Shown here in pieces: positions 1 through 11,563 of a stretch of 64,000 nucleotides of DNA. Made by a program: the position numbers and the translations under genes. The stretch spans positions 106,988,322-107,052,321 of the forward strand of contig OU015496.1 of assembly GCA_907164885.2 (NCBI GenBank), read 5' to 3'. The notes under the pieces were generated by a model. The model made no database searches. It saw only the letters and a list, made by a program, of their open reading frames with translations, and had not been told where the DNA came from. Within the stretch, counting starts at the first letter, position 1; the number at the start of each line of letters is the position of its first letter. This DNA is from Dolomedes plantarius. Lineage: Eukaryota; Arthropoda; Arachnida; Araneae; Dolomedidae.

Positions 1-358
1 CGTAGATCCAGGAAAGAACTTTTAGTAGGTTTCAGCATCGGGAACACAGATTCCAGGACGTAACACAATGTGTCCACCGTACTTTCCTGACCGCGGAAAG
101 GAAGATACGCGATTACATGAGACATAATTCTGATAGCAGCTGCTTATAAATCAGAGTTAGGAGAGAAGAGAGAGCGAGTGAGTGAAGGAAAAGCGAAAAG
201 AGTGTTCCGTTGCAGGCGCATTCATAATGGACATTTTCCTATTTTCGCACAAGAGTTTGAATTATTTAAAGGACCAGAATCAATCACATGGCCGACGGTC
301 ATGAAATACGGGTCACGCGTAAGTAGTACTTGAAAGTAGGTGTATTTATTTATATAAA
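1..358. other. Unannotated flank
   Basis: No convincing ORF, RNA or repeat boundary is visible. The stretch is moderately AT-rich, contains a purine-rich run near 160-200, and leads into an AAAT-type microsatellite. Confidence 0.4.
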
Positions 359-369
359 TAAATAAATAA

Positions 370-460
<91 letters not shown>
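359..460. repeat. (AAAT)n then (TA)n microsatellite
   Basis: A short AAAT-like run (about 352-375) passes into an uninterrupted TA array that ends exactly where the terminal repeat of the element at 461 begins. Confidence 0.95.
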
Positions 461-463
<3 letters not shown>

Positions 464-1799
464 CGGGTGGTCATAAAGAAACTTTGCCAATATATGGACC
501 TCCAGCGGCCGTTCCGTTCAACCTATCGAGATGAGATCTCACATAGAGTTATTCAGAGGTGCGAGCTCAGAATTATGATAACGGCAACACAGTGACGCTC
601 ACGGTTACGATTATAGGTATATAAACTTTAAATTTTCAAATAGCAACGCCCACATTTTCCCGTCGCAAAATGCTAAGCGCATGCGGAAACCCTAAAAAGC
701 GTTGGAATGGTACGTGTATCATAAAAAAACGGACGCGTTAAGCACGCACAAAAAAAACAGCTCTGCGAACGGCCAACAAAGACACGATCGGGGTTCACGG
801 AGGAAATTTGAATATGACAGAGCCTAGAAACCAATCACAGAACGCCGTTCACCAGATATTCACCATAGAAAACCGATAAAAAGCTCTCTGATCGTGTTTT
901 TGTTAACCATTCGCAGAGCTATTTTTTTTGTGCGTGCATAACGCGTCCGTTTTATGTGACACACGTACCGTTTCAACGCTTTTTAGGGTTTTCGCATGCG
1001 CTGAGCATTTTGTGACGGGAAAAGTGGGAGTTGCCGTTTGAAAATTTCGAGTTTCTATACCTATAACCGTAATCGTGAGCGTCACTGCTGCCGTTCTCAG
1101 AATCCCGAGCGCATACATCTGAATGACTATATCTGAAATCTCATCTCGATAGGTTGAACGGAACGGCCTCTAGAGGTCCATATATTATTTTTGTAGGCCG
1201 TTCGCAGAGCTGTTTTTTGTGCGTGCATAACGCGTCCGTTTTTTGTGATACACGTACCGTTCCAACACTCTTTAGGTTTTTCGCATGCGCTGAGCATTTT
1301 GCGATGGGAAAAATGGGTGTTTCCATTTGAAAATTTCGAGTTTCTGTACCTATAATCGCAACCGTGAGTGCCACTTGGTTGCCGTTCACAGAATCTCGAG
1401 CTCATACCTCTGAATAACCAGGGCCACCCAGAGGGGGGGGGTGCAACTGGGGCACCTTGCCCCAGTCCCCCAACCACCGGAGGGTCTCCAAAAAATTAAA
1501 AAAAACTTATTTATTAGATTTCCTCAGAAAATATAACAAGAGAACAGTGCAATGAAATATAATAATTATGTTAATCATTCATGTAATAAAATTTTAAGTA
1601 TCAGTAACTTAATTTGAATGTGTGTTTTCGTCTCTTTTCATTTTTTTATTTTTCTTTGGGCCCCCAACAGAAGTTTGCCCCAGGCCCCGTAAGTCTCTGG
1701 GAGGCCCTGTGAATAACTATATCTGAAATCTCATCTCGATCGGTTGAACGGAACAGCCGCTAGAGGTCCATATATCGGCAAAGTTTCTTTATCACCACC

Positions 1800-1802
<3 letters not shown>
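461..1802. mobile_element. Foldback/MITE with ~330-bp inverted arms, one arm duplicated
   Basis: The left end (ACCGGGTGGTCATAAAG) and the inverted right end (CAGGGTGGTGATAAAG) are terminal inverted repeats, and similarity continues far inward. The left arm (461 to about 795) pairs with an inverted arm at about 888-1190, leaving a loop of under 100 bp. A second inverted copy of the right arm follows at about 1190-1802 and is interrupted by a hAT MITE. Each arm carries a GCATGCGC palindrome and a GTGCGTGCATAACGCGTCCG block. Short ORFs on the minus strand at 903-1477 are translations of these arms and not genes. Both outer ends touch TA arrays, as expected for a TA-target superfamily. No transposase is present. 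Confidence 0.8.
1419..1709. mobile_element. hAT-type MITE, 291 bp
   Basis: The ends are CAGGGCCACCCAG and the inverse of CAGGGCCTCCCAG, 12 of 13 matching. The flanks carry a perfect 8-bp duplication TGAATAAC at 1411-1418 and 1710-1717. An 8-bp duplication with CAGGG-type ends is typical of hAT elements. Subterminal sequence is G/C-rich and partly self-complementary; the middle is AT-rich and non-coding. It lies in the third arm of the surrounding foldback element and so is younger than it. Confidence 0.9.

Positions 1803-1882
<80 letters not shown>
1803..1882. repeat. (TA)n microsatellite
   Basis: An uninterrupted TA array begins at the last base of the foldback element. Confidence 0.95.
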
Positions 1883-1885
<3 letters not shown>

Positions 1886-4650
1886 AATTTGTTATTCTGT
1901 AAATTTTTCAGGTTAATACACAAATTCAAACATAAAACACGTAAAAACTGTCTTCTATACAGCAGAAAATTCTAAAAACACAAGCGAGGACTACAGAATT
2001 ATCAATACAATGCACGCGAATTAACGCAGTTTCAACACATTCAATTCTCATTAGAAAACTGAACTGAGTTCCAATGCCGATGTCAGGTATGTTTATAGAT
2101 TTCCAAAGCGCCCCTCCCCCCCTGTAGGTCAGTCTCAGATGATATTTCGAGAAGCTTCCAGAAAGGTTTAGTCGGGAAGTTAGCAACCATGTATTGGAGG
2201 GATTTGGCGACAAAATTAGTCACTAAATCCCACACCAATTTGGCAATAACTCTCATATTTGGCGAGATTCCCATAGATTCCCATGTTGAATACATAGCTA
2301 TAGGAGCTCTTCCATAGAATCCATTTTAACGAAACAAAATGCAATATTTACAAAATTCGTAATGCTATATATCATTGACGTAAGACTTTGAAAGGGAAGC
2401 TGATAAGTTTCGAATTTAGTAGTCTATAATCATTTCCGTCACGGTTGCGGAAGAGTAAATCTAAAATACCAGATGAACTTGATTTTACATGGAATTCTTT
2501 TCGGGCTGTCTTGGCTACTTATTTTTATATTACCTGTTCTTACTAGTTTTCAGTCCAAGATCTCATAAAATGTTAATAACAATCTTATTGGTACGGACTG
2601 GGCCAGCAGTAGGCTGTAGTGCCCCAGAAGAAGCAGAAGAAGAAGAACCGTTAAAAATCAATTTTTGTGAAACAAGTAATAAAAATTTACAGTTATATTA
2701 TTGGTTGCTATGTAATGGAGAATGCTCGCAACTCTGTGCCATAAAGTAGCAGTACCATTCACTTATTTATTTGTTTGTTTATTTATTTGTTTATTACTTT
2801 CAATGTGAACACTTTTCTTTTGACCCCAGTGTAGTCGCGTCTTTTTTTAGAACGCAAGTGGTCGCGTTCGGTCTGTTTGCTGCCGTTACCAGTTAGCCGA
2901 AAACAGAGAGATAATATGTTGGAGTTACTAGATTATCGAAAACGGAGCACATAGGGAAAATATTGATTGATTTTGAAAAACTATATTTTACAGAAATTAT
3001 TATTTATTTAATTTTTAAGTTTATATTCAGTTGACATTTACATAAAAGATTTTAAAAATCTATTTTCCCAAAATATATTGAAATAATAAAAATTAACAAA
3101 TATTTTGACTGAATTTATGACAATACAGTGAATAACTAATTAGAATAAATTTTCAATTATAAATTTGTAATCCTGCTGGAATGAATTATTTTTAAGGACA
3201 GAAACACAGCAATGTTCTTTGGACATTGCTCCGGCACTAGGAGCCAATTAAAGTTGAAATTATACAGTTTACATCATTCATTTATGTAACTAAAATAAAT
3301 ATTTAACTGTATGGTTTAGAGCCTGCTACTAATATTTCAGTTAATGTTTATCTAATAATATTTATTAAAATAATAATACAGGAATAAAATTTTCTCTGAA
3401 ATTTTGAATATGCAGAATAATTTAATTTGTATAAATTTTCACTTGCAGATTGAAAAACATTATTTCGGAAAAATATTTTGCACAACTGAGCAATCAACAA
3501 GGTAATTTTGGTACACACTGGCACCAGGCACTCATTGAATTTAAAAAAAAGAGTTTCTGTGGCGTTGTTAAAAAAATGTATTTTCATTTTCAGAAAAGAA
3601 TTTTAAAGTAGATAGATTTTAGAAAAATACTTATTCAATACTTGAGATTACAGTTTAAATATTAGCTGTATTATCCAAAGCAGAAAATTTTTATTTGCAT
3701 AACTTTTAATCTACATTAGAAAATTCGCAATATTTTGCGCATTCTACGCAAAAATTATACTTACGTTCTATACAAAATACATTGCTGACAAAATTGTTTT
3801 GTTTTTCAATTTTGCTTTGTTGTGGAAAAAAAAACGCTTCAGTTTTTGGAGATCAAACAACTTTTTGTAGGTGGTTCGTCACAAAATTTACAGAAACTTC
3901 CCTGGTGAGAAAATCGCAGAAACCGGGAAAGATGAATGTGAAGAGAGAAAAATGAGCTAACGCAAGTGATCGCAAAGTGGTCGAATAGACCGACTTCAAG
4001 TTTAGAATGCAATAAAATACTCAGAAAGCCTAGGAATGACTTGCAATTTTACTATACAAAAGAGGAAACACTCAAGGTCAGCTAAGCAGAATTTCTCCAT
4101 TGTAACTTTAAGGGGAGAGGGGTTAGAGAGATATTACTGATTTCGGCGGCAAAAAGACCGACACGTGACTACTGCCGGGTTAATCCTGCGAACGGAAATA
4201 TAGCCACAAAAAATCATCCATACCGAGGATATGGAACCCTGCTCTCTGGTGCCTCGTTAATGTACCATGTCTACGTCTATGTTTAAACTTCCACGGAGAT
4301 TAGACGACGCAAAAGTATCCAATGATGAACACAACCATCCGTCTTTCGATTAAATGCATAAATAAGCCAGTTCACGTGCCGTAACACACGTCAGCAGTAA
4401 ACATGCCCTGGGAGTCCAATGGATTTAGATCAGGTAAATCATGCTATTAACGCTTGGCTGAAATTAATCAAAATGCCGCCACACAGATCTTCTTCAATGG
4501 ATGCAGTGCATTCAGCTAATCTTTCGATTCACCCAAGCATACGCTCGAGGATTCCACGAAGACATTCACTCTTAACGCGCCAGATTTCAATAACATTTGG
4601 GAGAAAAATCTTGGAGCTCTAAGCTGTCTATAAAAAGTGATTGTTTAAAT
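1883..4650. other. Unannotated AT-rich stretch
   Basis: ORFs of 60-95 codons (for example 1926-2213 minus, 2489-2749 plus, 3348-3587 minus, 4419-4622 plus) show no recognisable domain and are at the length expected by chance. A TTTG/TTTA-rich run lies near 2760-2795. No transposon boundary or RNA gene was found. Confidence 0.4.
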
Positions 4651-4949
4651 CAGGGGTGTCCAACCCGCGGCCCACAGCAAGTTTTAGTGCTGCCCAGAGA
4701 GAGAGATCACAAAGAGAAAAAATATTAATAGCCTGCCTTGATTTAAAAAGTAAAGCTTGTAGTTTTAAGCTTTATTCTTTGTCGATGGATGAAAGTGCTG
4801 ACGCTACGGACACTGCTCAATTTGCCTTTTTATTAGACGTATAAATGACGAGTTTATTGTAACCGAAGAAATCACTTCTTTAGTACCGTTAAAATACACG
4901 AAAACCAAGAGAGTTCGTATGAAGCAGAGAAGAAAACATTGGCACAATT

Positions 4950-5212
4950 CTATTTGTTGTTGTTCCTAACGCCTCCTGGCCGGAATTCCCAGACCAGGTC
5001 CATATAGGATTCGGGCTGGGTAATGCGGTTCGGTTTATAATAGCACCACAAGGGTCGGAATCCGACTTTGCTAGGTGCCACCGCAATTTTGACCGAGCAC
5101 CCTCAGGGGCGACATCTGGGGGCATCGTACCTTTTCCACCGACTGACCTCATACAAGGGTTTTCCGGTCTACGGAGTTAACGTGCTCATATCCGGCCGAG
5201 ACACGAAACGCG
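4950..5212 (-). mobile_element. SINE2 copy, 5'-truncated, minus strand
   Basis: On the minus strand it aligns along its length with 55947-56250 (shared GGCCGGATATG, TAGACCG, GGGTGCTCGGTCA, CCTATATGGACCTGGTCTGG). It ends in a short CAA-rich tail, which appears as TTGTTGTTG at about 4958. The tRNA-like head is missing, as in an incomplete retroposition. It splits the hAT transposase remnant, so it is younger than the hAT insertion. Confidence 0.8.
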
Positions 5213-6112
5213 ATTCTCATTTACTCTTGCCAACATATCTGGTATAGTTACAGGTGGTGCCCCAGCTAAGATAGGCAAAAAAAGGGATTTGTAAGATTAA
5301 TAGAAGACGATGCCATTGCTGTTGAAAATTCTCGTTTCATGAAATACCATTGCATAATACACAATGAAAATCTATGCGGAAAAGGCATTACAAATGAATC
5401 ATGTCATGCAAATCGTCATGCTTTTAAGAAGTCCCGAGAATTGAATCATCGCCAGTCTCGGGAAATTCTGAAAAGCTTGGATGCTGAATATGGCGATATC
5501 GTATACTTTAAAGAAATAAGGTGGCTCAGTGGAGAAAATATTAAAAAGTATTAAAAAGATTTTACAGCCTACTTGATGAAATCAAATTGTTTATGTCATT
5601 GAAAAACAACCTGTGCCAGAACTTGATGATAACTGGCTTGTAGATTTAGCAGGTTTTGATAGATTTGAATGCCCATACCCGTCTTCAGTGTAAAAACCAA
5701 CTTATCAGTCCAATGTTTCAAACCATAAACGCGTTCCATATGAAATTGAAATTATGGCAAGCCCAATTGAATGGTTACTTTTTTTTTGCATTTCGGGACA
5801 CTGACCAAGTATAATTCTAAAAAGGGTATAGAATACGCAGCCTTACTTTCCGATTTAATACAAGAATTTAAAAATTGATTTCAGGACTTTTGGAAAAATA
5901 ATCAGTTGTTTTGCATCTTTGCTACTCTATTTGCAGACAATAAAGATATAATAACGCTAGAAAATTTTCAAATGGAATGCACAGAGTTGCAATCTGACAT
6001 CCAATTTAAAGAGAAATTCAACCAAGTCTTTGTTGTACTCAAAAATCATACCTGACCCAGAGATAAATATTCCTCACTGTATAGTGATGCGTTATTCTGG
6101 TCATCAATGTTT

Positions 6113-6289
6113 GGTTTGGTTTCGTTTGGTTTAGTTCGCTACGGTCAATTTTTGCAACACGAGGACTAATTAGACCTCGACCTACTACTTAAAAGCCGAT
6201 TTTCGAACGGCTACAAGCGTCCATGCCAAGAGTGGGATTCGAACCTACGGATTTTGAGTTCCGAATGCCAGCGCCCTAGTCGTTCGGCG
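6113..6289 (-). mobile_element. SINE1 copy, tRNA-derived, minus strand
   Basis: It is flanked by a perfect 10-bp duplication ATCAATGTTT at 6103-6112 and 6290-6299. On the minus strand it begins with a tRNA-like head containing an A-box-like GCCGAACGACTAGGG and a B-box-like GGTTCGAATCCC, and ends in an A/C-rich AAACCAAAC tail. It lies in the hAT element just before the C-terminal dimerisation domain. Other copies are at 24083-24273, 26884-27066 and 28881-29060. Confidence 0.9.
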
Positions 6290-6310
6290 ATCAATGTTTC
6301 GAAGCGTGTA

Positions 6311-7861
6311 GAGTAACTATGCGTAATATGAGACCTTGCCTATTATGAGACCCCAGCTTATAGGACGCATCATGTACTGCCATTTGGTGACTGGAGCGTA
6401 AAACAGTAGTCTATTGCATCATTCGTAACCGGTGAGTCAGTTGAGTGTCTGCAAGAGCACACAAAAGTGCAGTATTGTTTGTCCTGAATGTGCGCTCTTC
6501 GACTTTTTTGCATCACCATTTTCATTGGCTGTTTTCACCTTCAAGATAACACTCTTATTAAGACGGTTAGTATTGGATAGGTAGCTATAAATGTGGAGTG
6601 TAAACACGCCTGTTTGTTTTTAAGCTAACGTCAATCCTAACCTAAAAATTTCTTTGGAGTGTTAAACAACATGGTCGTGCCCAATATGAGACCCCAATGC
6701 ATGCCTAATATGAGATAGGGTCTCATATTAGGCATTTTAGTTTTCACTCTCACAGCTTTGTTTCCTCTGAAGATGCAGATGCTATGACGCCCAGGCGAAA
6801 TCCACAACCATGTAGCAGTAGTGACAGTGTGGAAGGTATTGATCGAACAACAAGTTCAAATCAGTTCTTAGTGACTCCTGAAGAAATAAATCCCTTGCCT
6901 ACGTTACCTGAGAAACACACCTCGAAACCAAGTCGGGCCCATAAAGCCGATATTATCACATCATTGCCCTAAAAAAATAAATTGATTGATAGCATTAATA
7001 AAAGAACAGCAGCATATTCGAAAAAAATCTTTGTTTCCTACAAGGAAAAAAGGAATAGACCGAAAAGTTAAGAAATCAAAGGATAAAAAAGGAAAAGGAG
7101 ATCAAGATAAAAAAGAAAAGGATAAGGATAAAGAAAGGATAAAGGCAAAGAGGTCCCTACAGGAAGGAGAAAATTAAGGATGGATGAAAATGCAAAGCTA
7201 GTTAAAAAACAGAGAATCTATAAACCTAATTATAGCTATGATGATCTTAACTCATTTGAAGATGATGAAAAACTTTCTCTTCATGACAGCAGTGATGATA
7301 GCATTCATGAAAACGACGCTGAATGCCTTATTTGTGGCTGTTTATTTTCAGAAGACAAACGGGGAGAGCAGTGGCGTCAATTTAAAAGATGTTTCAGGTG
7401 GGCCCATGAAGATTATGGAGCTGGTGAACTTTTTATTTCTAAACAATGTGAAAAGTTTGAATATAAAAACAAAAAGTAAACAAAACCTGTAGTGTAAACC
7501 AACTAATTTGTTTAAAATGTCACTTTTCTTTTTCACCTATTTGTGTATATAGGTAATTGTTATCTAATTATTGTGTACAGTTTTGTTTTTTCGAACTTTT
7601 CAGTAATTGAAATTCATATTTAAAGTTGTAGAGTGGGGGGGTCTCATATTAGGACTAATTTTTTCAGCCCCCAAAAATGGAACACTTGTGTTTATAATTT
7701 CATACAAGAAAATTGTAAGGTTAATTTCAATTTTCAGTCATTTTTATATGTAGTAGAATATATGTATTAAAAAGATATCAAGTTGGTACTATAATCCCTC
7801 ACTTACTTTCCTAGTTATATATGAAAATAAAAAGGGGTCTCATATTCGGCCTGCTTACTAT
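6311..7861 (+). mobile_element. pogo-like element nested in hAT
   Basis: The ends are imperfect inverted repeats around AGTAA...TAATATGAGACC (left GAGTAACTATGCGTAATATG; right ends GGCCTGCTTACT), next to TA dinucleotides at 6309-6310 and 7862-7863. Removing the 1551 bp restores hAT coding continuity. Copies of the motif (A/T)ATATGAGACC recur inside both ends, including a perfect 13-bp hairpin at 6703-6733. The coding part is only the C-terminal region of a pogo-type protein; the DDE domain is absent, so this is an internally deleted derivative. TA target and family are inferred from the C-terminal protein. Confidence 0.75.
6784..7482 (+). pseudogene. pogo-like transposase C-terminal remnant with Cys/His finger
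   Basis: Three adjacent frames read as one C-terminal tail. 6784-6972 contains TPEEINPLPTLPE and AHKADIITSLP, matching the (S/T)PE-I-PLP and IITSSP blocks after the DDE domain of insect pogo-like proteins. 6986-7177 is a lysine-rich linker. 7180-7479 has an acidic stretch followed at residues 48-82 by ECLICG, GEQW, KRCFRWAHED, a C-x2-C...C...W-x-H pattern like a degraded PHD-type zinc finger (one expected Cys appears as Phe). Nothing upstream resembles the DNA-binding or catalytic domains. It lies wholly inside the TA-flanked element at 6311-7861. Confidence 0.65.
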
Positions 7862-8226
7862 TAATCTGTGAACAACTATTTTCAAGAGTGAAGCACACTA
7901 AGAGTGAAATTAGAAACAAAATATCGGAGGATAAGCATCTTGAGAACTTCATGAGAATTGCAACCACTTCAATTGACCCAGGTATTAAAACTTTAGTTTT
8001 CAAATTCATTGCCAAATATCACATTAATTTTATGACTCCTATAGTTATCATTTTAATGATAAATAAAATTTATAATGAAATAAATACGTATGTTAACTAT
8101 ACATTATACTTTTTTTACTCATCAACTATTTTTAATGTTAGGCATATTTTTGTGTGGCCCAAGACAATTCGTATTCTTTCAATGTGGCCCAAGGAAGCTG
8201 AAAGGTTGGACACCCCTGGTTTAAAT

Positions 8227-9114
8227 GTTTGCGAAGAACTACTAAAAATTGGCCAGTTAATTATTTCTGTCAGAAAAAAGAGTGGTAACTAGACCCGAAG
8301 AGGAATGTGTTCAGAGGCTGCATCTAGTGTGCGTTCATACATGGGCACATAACTATTTCTAGAATGTAACGTATATTTATTTACACATGTACTCTTATAG
8401 TTTTAAATGCAGTAGCAAAAAAGACCCATTAAAATGATAAATTTCCCTCTTTGTAGCGAAATAGGAAATTTTACAGTTCTTAAAGTTGAAGAATGCTAAT
8501 CCAGAGATGATTAGTTTTTAATGTCTCAGCTTTTAAATTTTTTTATTATTGATATTTAATAACTTATTAAATGTGCTGTTGGATTATTATCACAGTTGGT
8601 TATTCGACTATTTTAACAGGCTTGAAAATGTTAATTAAAAATAATCTATGTCGTTAAATTTGCACTGAATCATGTGATGAATTTTGTCTCGGGTCTAAAC
8701 ATATATAATATGTGGAAGATTAGCTTTTTTCCCACATAAAAAAATTTAGCCTTTAAAAGAAATTTTAAATGAATGATTACTTTATTTTGTAGAATAACAG
8801 ACTAATTAAAGGAAAATATGCACCCGGAAAAATTACTTGTTAAAACCTGAAAAAAAAATTAAATAACCAATGTAAATAGTAAGGTTCGTTTGCAGGGCAG
8901 GAAAGTAGGCCATACAGCAATCTTTAAGCCACGCCTTCTGTTACAAATATTTCTGTCTGTGCTCACATGAAAAAAAAACGATCATGAAACTTTTGTCACA
9001 CCTTCAAAATAGGGGTATATTCTATTTTAACCCTATAAGCGTTAAGACTCAACTTTCGACATGTAAAATGTTTCCACTGGTTTCAAGAAAACTGCATAAG
9101 AAAGAAGAGGAGTG
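8227..9114. other. Unannotated AT-rich stretch
   Basis: No ORF with recognisable content, no inverted-repeat ends and no microsatellite were found between the hAT and mariner elements. Confidence 0.4.
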
Positions 9115-10456
9115 CAGGGTGCCCGAGAATTGTTGGACACTTTATAAAATTAAATAAAAAAATTCTAAACACAGTAGCATTAAAATGTAATTTCTAACTA
9201 ATTGCATACATAACAAAATTAATAGATTTCAGCATGAGATCCTTTGGTGGCTCGTACAACATCTATCTAAACGATATTGGATTTCATTCCAAGTATTTCA
9301 AAGCACCTGAGGAGTTATGGAATGAAAAGCAGCTGTGATTCGCTGCCTGAGTTCCTCTATATTAGGACACGTAGTCCTGTAAACAATAACTTTGACGTAA
9401 CCTCACGTGAAAAAAAACCAAAGGGGTTAGATGTGGCGATCGAAGAGGCCACTGAATTGGACCACCGTGACCAATCCATCTGTTTTGGAAATGCGGATTG
9501 AGGCAATTGCTCACAGACATTGACCAATGTGGAGTTGCACCGTCCTGTTGAAAAATCACATTACCAAATCTTTCAATCTGGGGAATTGCGAAAATTTCCA
9601 ACATACCTAAATGAGTATCACCATTTATAGTCTTTTCGCAAAAGAAGAAAGGGCCAATAATTTCCGTTTTAGATATGGCGCACCAAACATTTACTTTTGC
9701 GGAATCACGTTCCAGTTCCACAGCAGCATGGGGGGTTTAACGGCCCCATATCCGACAGTTGTGTCGATTCACAACACTCGAAACATGAAACTTTGATTCA
9801 TCACTAAAAAAAGATTTTACCGATAAAGTTTTCATCCTCATCCAATCGACGAAGCATATCCGCAGCGAAATTAAACCTCAGTGTCCGAGCGTTTGCATTG
9901 ATTTTCTGAACTAATTGAATTTTGTAAGCAAGAAGCTTCAATCTCTTGTGCAAGATATCATGGACAGTTGATTTTGTAAGTTGCAGTTCTCTACTTGCTC
10001 TACGAGTGCTTTTTGGGGAGCTTCGGCGGAAACTTTCATAGACTGCATCAATTGTCGCATCGCTTACGCTTGGCCTACCGCCTCCGAGATGATGCAACAC
10101 ACTGTCTGTCTCTTTGAACTGTTTCGTCCATCTCTTAATCGCATTCGTTGATGGAGGTTGACATCCATATTCCAAGCCATAAAGTCTTTTTACTTTAATG
10201 ACAGATTTAAATTTTGCAAACCATAAAACGCATATTGCTTTCTGCTGTACAGTCGCCATGTCTACTGCGCTCTTCTGAATCTCTTGCCAAAATCCTTGAC
10301 ACCTAGCGCCATCTATCAGATTTTTTGGTATAAAATTATAGGAGACGAAAATCGAGCACTTTTGTAAATCCGGCATCATTCAAATACCCGGTTCGTACTT
10401 AAAGTTTTTTTTTAAATTTAATCTTGTAAAGTGTCCAACAATTCTCGGGCACCCTG
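9115..10456 (-). mobile_element. Mariner-like element, 1342 bp, minus-strand transposase
   Basis: The inverted ends are nearly identical for more than 30 bp, starting CAGGGTGCCCGAGAATTGTT. The right flank is TA and the left is TG, probably a mutated TA duplication. Length and organisation fit a full-length Tc1/mariner-superfamily element with one transposase gene. A related deletion derivative is at 27675-28244. Confidence 0.92.
9220..10259 (-). pseudogene. Mariner-superfamily transposase, frameshifted
   Basis: The likely start is the Met at 10259 (MATVQQKAICVLWFAKF), not the longer upstream extension, because related proteins begin this way. The N-terminal helix-turn-helix region runs to about residue 110 (GRPSV). 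The frame then breaks in a homopolymer near 9808-9815, next to the first catalytic Asp. A second segment (9362-9721) carries VWCAISKTEIIGP, then the second Asp in FQQDGATPHW. In the third motif the expected Asp is Val (LTPLVFF). A further frameshift near 9405 precedes the C-terminus (CPNIEELRQRIT...), which ends at about 9220 after an in-frame stop and a small insertion. At about 346 codons it is near family length. Frameshifts and the missing third acid make it inactive. Confidence 0.85.
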
Positions 10457-11563
10457 TATAAATCCGGTTTTTCCCAAAAGCGTTCGACGAAACAAATTTC
10501 ATCCCCTCTTTCTGAGGGTGAGGAAGGGGTCCTTTTGTCAGTTTCCGTTCCTCTCAGTTCATTATCTCTCCTGTTATCTGTGGTAAAATCTAGTGTGGTT
10601 TTTGCAGGAATAGCATCGCGCCTTCAAAATTTTCTCACGCAAATATGAGGAAGGAAAAACTTTAAAAAATAATTTAATATTCTACTGTAACTGTAAATTT
10701 TTTAAATATTTATTTCCAAAAATATATATTAAAACAATCGTGTAAACACAGCCAGTAGTAAAAATGTTTAAGAATAAAATAAAATACTTAATACTGTAAA
10801 TTTAAAAAAAAATACTGCAAGTAACTTCCTGTGAGTGTGGCCAGGTATTCATATTCATACAATAAGCATATTATATTTTGGAATCAGTTAAGCGGCTTTT
10901 AAAGAGCTTTTCAAAAATAAAAAGTCTCAGGTGTCCTAAAGTACTTTTGCATGTGTAAGAAGTAGTTAATAAATACATATAGAGTCAGACAGTGCCATAA
11001 TTTGAAATAAATCATAAAGGTTGTTTACTTTCACGTATCATCGTTAAAATATTTGCACACACTATATTGCGAATACTTTAACTGACTTTCAGGGACTATA
11101 ATTTAGCCTTCTTCCTTCAAATGTTATTCCTTTATTTACTAAGTTATTCAGAATATTTGTTTAGCCCGAACATTCATATGAAAATTAAAACTTTCCTATT
11201 AGAAAAATAATTTATACATGTAAGAACCAATATGGAAGAAATTCATGAAAAAAACTGATTATTTTTAATTTCGTGAAGTTAAGATAAGCTCGTTTTTATT
11301 TTTTCTTAGATTTATTGAAGTCATGAAATTAGAAATATAAGGAAAATTCATAATTGTTAAAATTGTAAAATTAATGTATATCATGTAAATATGTATTGTC
11401 ATATTCACCAAAATGAGTTTCACTCTCTTAAGATTATTATATTTATGATAATAATCAAATTCAGAAACTAGAAGCCGTTGAAATATTTGAGAAGCCCTAT
11501 TTTGCATTTGCACCGCATTTTTCTTTCCCCATAAAGTAAAGTAAAAAAAATATTCCTCTATTA
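10457..11563. other. Unannotated AT-rich stretch
   Basis: Only short chance ORFs (for example 11265-11513 minus) occur. No repeat boundary was recognised. Confidence 0.4.

Larger units (their letters stand above)
4710..8012 (+). pseudogene. hAT transposase remnant (GTF2IRD2/ZBED-like)
   Basis: Transposases of this family cut and rejoin DNA with an RNase H-like fold. Readable pieces follow the family order. At about 4737-4843 is the first acidic motif, MDESADATDTAQ. At about 5230-5290, inside the element after the first SINE, is a TGGAPAKIGKK-like piece. At 5339-5554 is MKYHCIIHNENLCGK followed by LNHRQSREILKSLDAEYGD. At about 5555-6060 the central region is in several frames. At 7866-8010 is the C-terminal hATC dimerisation block CEQLFSRVKHTKSEIRNKIS. 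The frame is broken by many stops and indels and by three insertions. The block before 6309 and the block after 7862 join at a serine-valine-(tyrosine)-isoleucine-cysteine sequence, which fixes the pogo insertion point. The gene is certainly inactive. Confidence 0.8.
4651..8218 (+). mobile_element. hAT transposon (GTF2IRD2/ZBED-like), decayed and multiply invaded
   Basis: The 15-bp terminal inverted repeats are perfect: CAGGGGTGTCCAACC at 4651 and its complement ending at 8218. The flanks carry a perfect 8-bp duplication GTTTAAAT at 4643-4650 and 8219-8226. Of 3568 bp, about 2 kb is later insertions: a 5'-truncated SINE at about 4950-5210, a tRNA-derived SINE at 6113-6289, and a pogo-like element at 6311-7861. 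The remainder encodes pieces of a hAT transposase, described separately. The 5' region with the expected BED zinc finger appears to be deleted just inside the left end. Confidence 0.92.

Noticed and set aside
903..1477. Overlapping minus-strand ORFs with similar peptides (71, 116 and 82 codons)
   Set aside because: They translate the repeated arms of the foldback element; the similarity comes from the DNA repeat and there is no protein domain.
2818..4020. Possible inverted repeats around GTGGTCG near 2860 and 3975
   Set aside because: Shared words are too short (about 7 bp) and not at consistent positions to define an element.
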